Of a DNA stretch of 64,000 bases, positions 62,869 to 64,000 are shown in pieces. The translations under genes and the position numbers were made by a program. Numbering within the stretch: position 1 is the first letter of the stretch; the number at the start of each line of letters is the position of its first letter. Origin of the DNA: Variovorax paradoxus EPS (lineage in GTDB: Bacteria; Pseudomonadota; Gammaproteobacteria; Burkholderiales; Burkholderiaceae_C); assembly GCF_000184745.1 (NCBI RefSeq), contig NC_014931.1, positions 5,766,001-5,830,000 on the forward strand. The letters are read 5' to 3'. The notes beneath the pieces were generated by a model, which saw only the letters and a list, made by a program, of their open reading frames with translations, was not told the DNA's origin and did no database searches.

Positions 62869-64000
62869 CTAGCCGGGGCGGCTCGCGGCAATCGCGTCCT
62901 GCAAGGCCCGCGCATCGGCCGGCTTGTAGATGAGCGCATAGCCCGCGCGCTCGACCTCCACCCGATTGGCATGGGCCGTTTCACCCGTCAGGATGACCAC
63001 GTTGCGCGCCTTGCCGACTGCCTGCAGCGCCTGCGCGGCCGCCAGCCCAGAGAGGCCGCTGCCCAGCCGCAGGTCGCTCAGCATCAGGTCGAACACGCCG
63101 CCGTGCTGCAGCGCCTCGCGAGGGTTGGCGGCCAGCGCCACCTCGTGGCCCCAGCCGCCGAGCAGCGAACGCATCGCCTCGCGCACGGGCTGCTCGTCGT
63201 CCAGCACCAGGATGCGGATCGCGGCGGTCGTTCGGCCTGCCGCCGGCTCCGCCAATGCCTCAGTCTCCGGCACGGCGGGCGGGGCGACCGCTTCCTCCAG
63301 CACCAGAGAGAAGGTGCTGCCGCGGCCGGGCGCGGAGCGAACTTCGATGCGCGAGCCCATCACCTGCGCCATGCCGGCCACCAGCGACAGGCCCAGCCCA
63401 AGGCCGCGGCTGCGGTCGCGGCCGGGGTTGTCGACCTGGAAGAACTCCTCGAACACCTGCTCCCGGTGCTGCGCTTCGATGCCCACGCCCGAGTCGCGCA
63501 CCTCGATGCGCCATGCGGGCACGCCGTTCGCCGGGCGCTGCACCCGCCGCGCGAGCACGAACACCGTGCCCACGGGCGTGTACTTGATGGCGTTGTCGAC
63601 CAGGTTGCCCAGCACGCGCGCGAGCATGCGCGCATCGGCCCGCACCACCGCCTCCGTCGGGCGGATGCGCAGCGCCAGGCCCTTGGCTTCGGCCAGCGCC
63701 GCAAAACGTCCGTCGAGCGACCGGAACAATGCATCCAGACGCAGGGGCTCCAGCCGCACCGGCGCCGCGCCGCCATCGAGCTGCGCGATGTCCAGCAGCG
63801 CGTCGATGGAGCCGCGCAGCGCATCGACGCTGTCGCGCATGAAGCGCAGGTTGTCCGCACTGGGCGCGCTGCGCGTGTCGAGCGCATCCACAAAGATCGC
63901 CAGCGCATGCATCGGCTGGCGCAGGTCGTGGTTGGCGGCCGCGAAGATGCGCGCGCGCTGCGCGGCCATCCGCGCCACATGGTCGAGCTGGCGCGACAAG
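62869..64000 (-). CDS. hybrid histidine kinase / response regulator, 5'-truncated by window edge
   Basis: Cytoplasmic C-terminal part of a hybrid sensor kinase; the gene begins beyond 64000. The visible 377 codons contain the dimerisation/phosphoacceptor helix with ANHDLRQPMHAL (His24 in the visible part), an ATPase domain with N-box NLVDNAIKYTP, G-boxes DSGVGI and GLGLGLSLV, and a C-terminal receiver with Asp-Asp-Glu (VLDDEQP), phosphoacceptor Asp in MLSDLRLG, Thr in ILTGETA and Lys in YKPAD. The input domain lies outside. A partner regulator or target is not visible. Confidence 0.88.
   Translation of the reverse strand, partial: LSRQLDHVARMAAQRARIFAAANHDLRQPMHALAIFVDALDTRSAPSADNLRFMRDSVDALRGSIDALLDIAQLDGGAAPVRLEPLRLDALFRSLDGRFAALAEAKGLALRIRPTEAVVRADARMLARVLGNLVDNAIKYTPVGTVFVLARRVQRPANGVPAWRIEVRDSGVGIEAQHREQVFEEFFQVDNPGRDRSRGLGLGLSLVAGMAQVMGSRIEVRSAPGRGSTFSLVLEEAVAPPAVPETEALAEPAAGRTTAAIRILVLDDEQPVREAMRSLLGGWGHEVALAANPREALQHGGVFDLMLSDLRLGSGLSGLAAAQALQAVGKARNVVILTGETAHANRVEVERAGYALIYKPADARALQDAIAASRPG

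Overview
The window looks like a chromosomal segment of a GC-rich betaproteobacterium of the family Comamonadaceae, most like Variovorax or a close relative. Reasons, from sequence and general knowledge: strong G/C bias at third codon positions; at least four Bug-type (TctC-like) tripartite tricarboxylate receptor proteins; a polyhydroxyalkanoate (PHA) gene set; a double-length UvrA; a branched-chain (leucine) catabolic cluster; an S-adenosylhomocysteine (SAH) riboswitch before ahcY; and intergenic palindromes of the kind common in Burkholderiales. No tRNA, rRNA, transposase, integrase, phage gene or CRISPR array was seen, so this is ordinary chromosome with a few repeat-rich spots.

Layout. 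1-749: 3' part of rlmJ. 758-4763 (minus): SAH riboswitch, then ahcY-tlyA-metF-rlpA, a probable methyl-cycle operon with a well-formed sigma70 promoter. 4848-5483: exported protein of unknown function. 5652-9232: PHA module (phasin, alpha/beta hydrolase, very short PhaE-like subunit, class III PhaC) plus a GNAT acetyltransferase. 9300-10928: prfC. 10944-13592 (minus): three-gene ABC exporter. 13687-16446: HAD phosphatase, MFS efflux pump and divergent TetR regulator sharing a near-perfect palindrome. 16453-17604: Fic/winged-helix protein with its own palindrome. 17747-20953 (minus): Bug receptor, acetylpolyamine-amidohydrolase-like protein and ornithine-cyclodeaminase-like protein. 21071-26824 (minus): 1917-residue UvrA with four ATPase sites. 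27004-29410: two tandem paralogous amino-acid-type binding proteins. 29435-33738 (minus): 49-residue membrane protein, MHS transporter with a periplasmic insert, and an operon of RhtB exporter, YbaK-type deacylase, DUF1289 protein with a repeat-encoded tail, and a DsbA-like isomerase.

33770-35745 (minus): HMG-CoA lyase and a LysR regulator, divergent from 35869-40885, an unusual plus-strand catabolic cluster (CaiB CoA-transferase, intradiol dioxygenase, citrate-synthase-like lyase with Ser in place of the catalytic Asp, two Bug receptors). 41059-46085 (minus): a second acyl-CoA cluster (IclR, cupin, Bug receptor, CaiB, acyl-CoA dehydrogenase, acylphosphatase). 46176-48475: hydroxyacid dehydrogenase, EthD protein, DUF4349 lipoprotein. 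48567-56710 (minus): leucine/isovalerate (liu) operon for conversion of isovaleryl-CoA to HMG-CoA, with a divergent AraC regulator; the HMG-CoA lyase at 33770 would complete the route. 57922-59489: helical hypothetical protein, thioredoxin-like protein, HAD phosphatase. 59531-60253: about 720 bp with no gene, a nested long inverted repeat. 60254-62363 (minus): thiC with TPP riboswitch and promoter. 62370-64000: YchJ-like protein and the 3' part of a hybrid histidine kinase.

Most worth a second look: the 35869-40885 cluster, the palindromic repeat inserted in frame in mccB, the nested palindrome before thiC, the mini-PhaE with class III PhaC, the quadruple-ATPase UvrA, and the 9-bp minisatellite coding an EIP tail. 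All functional calls come from reading motifs and recalled family knowledge; no database search was run.
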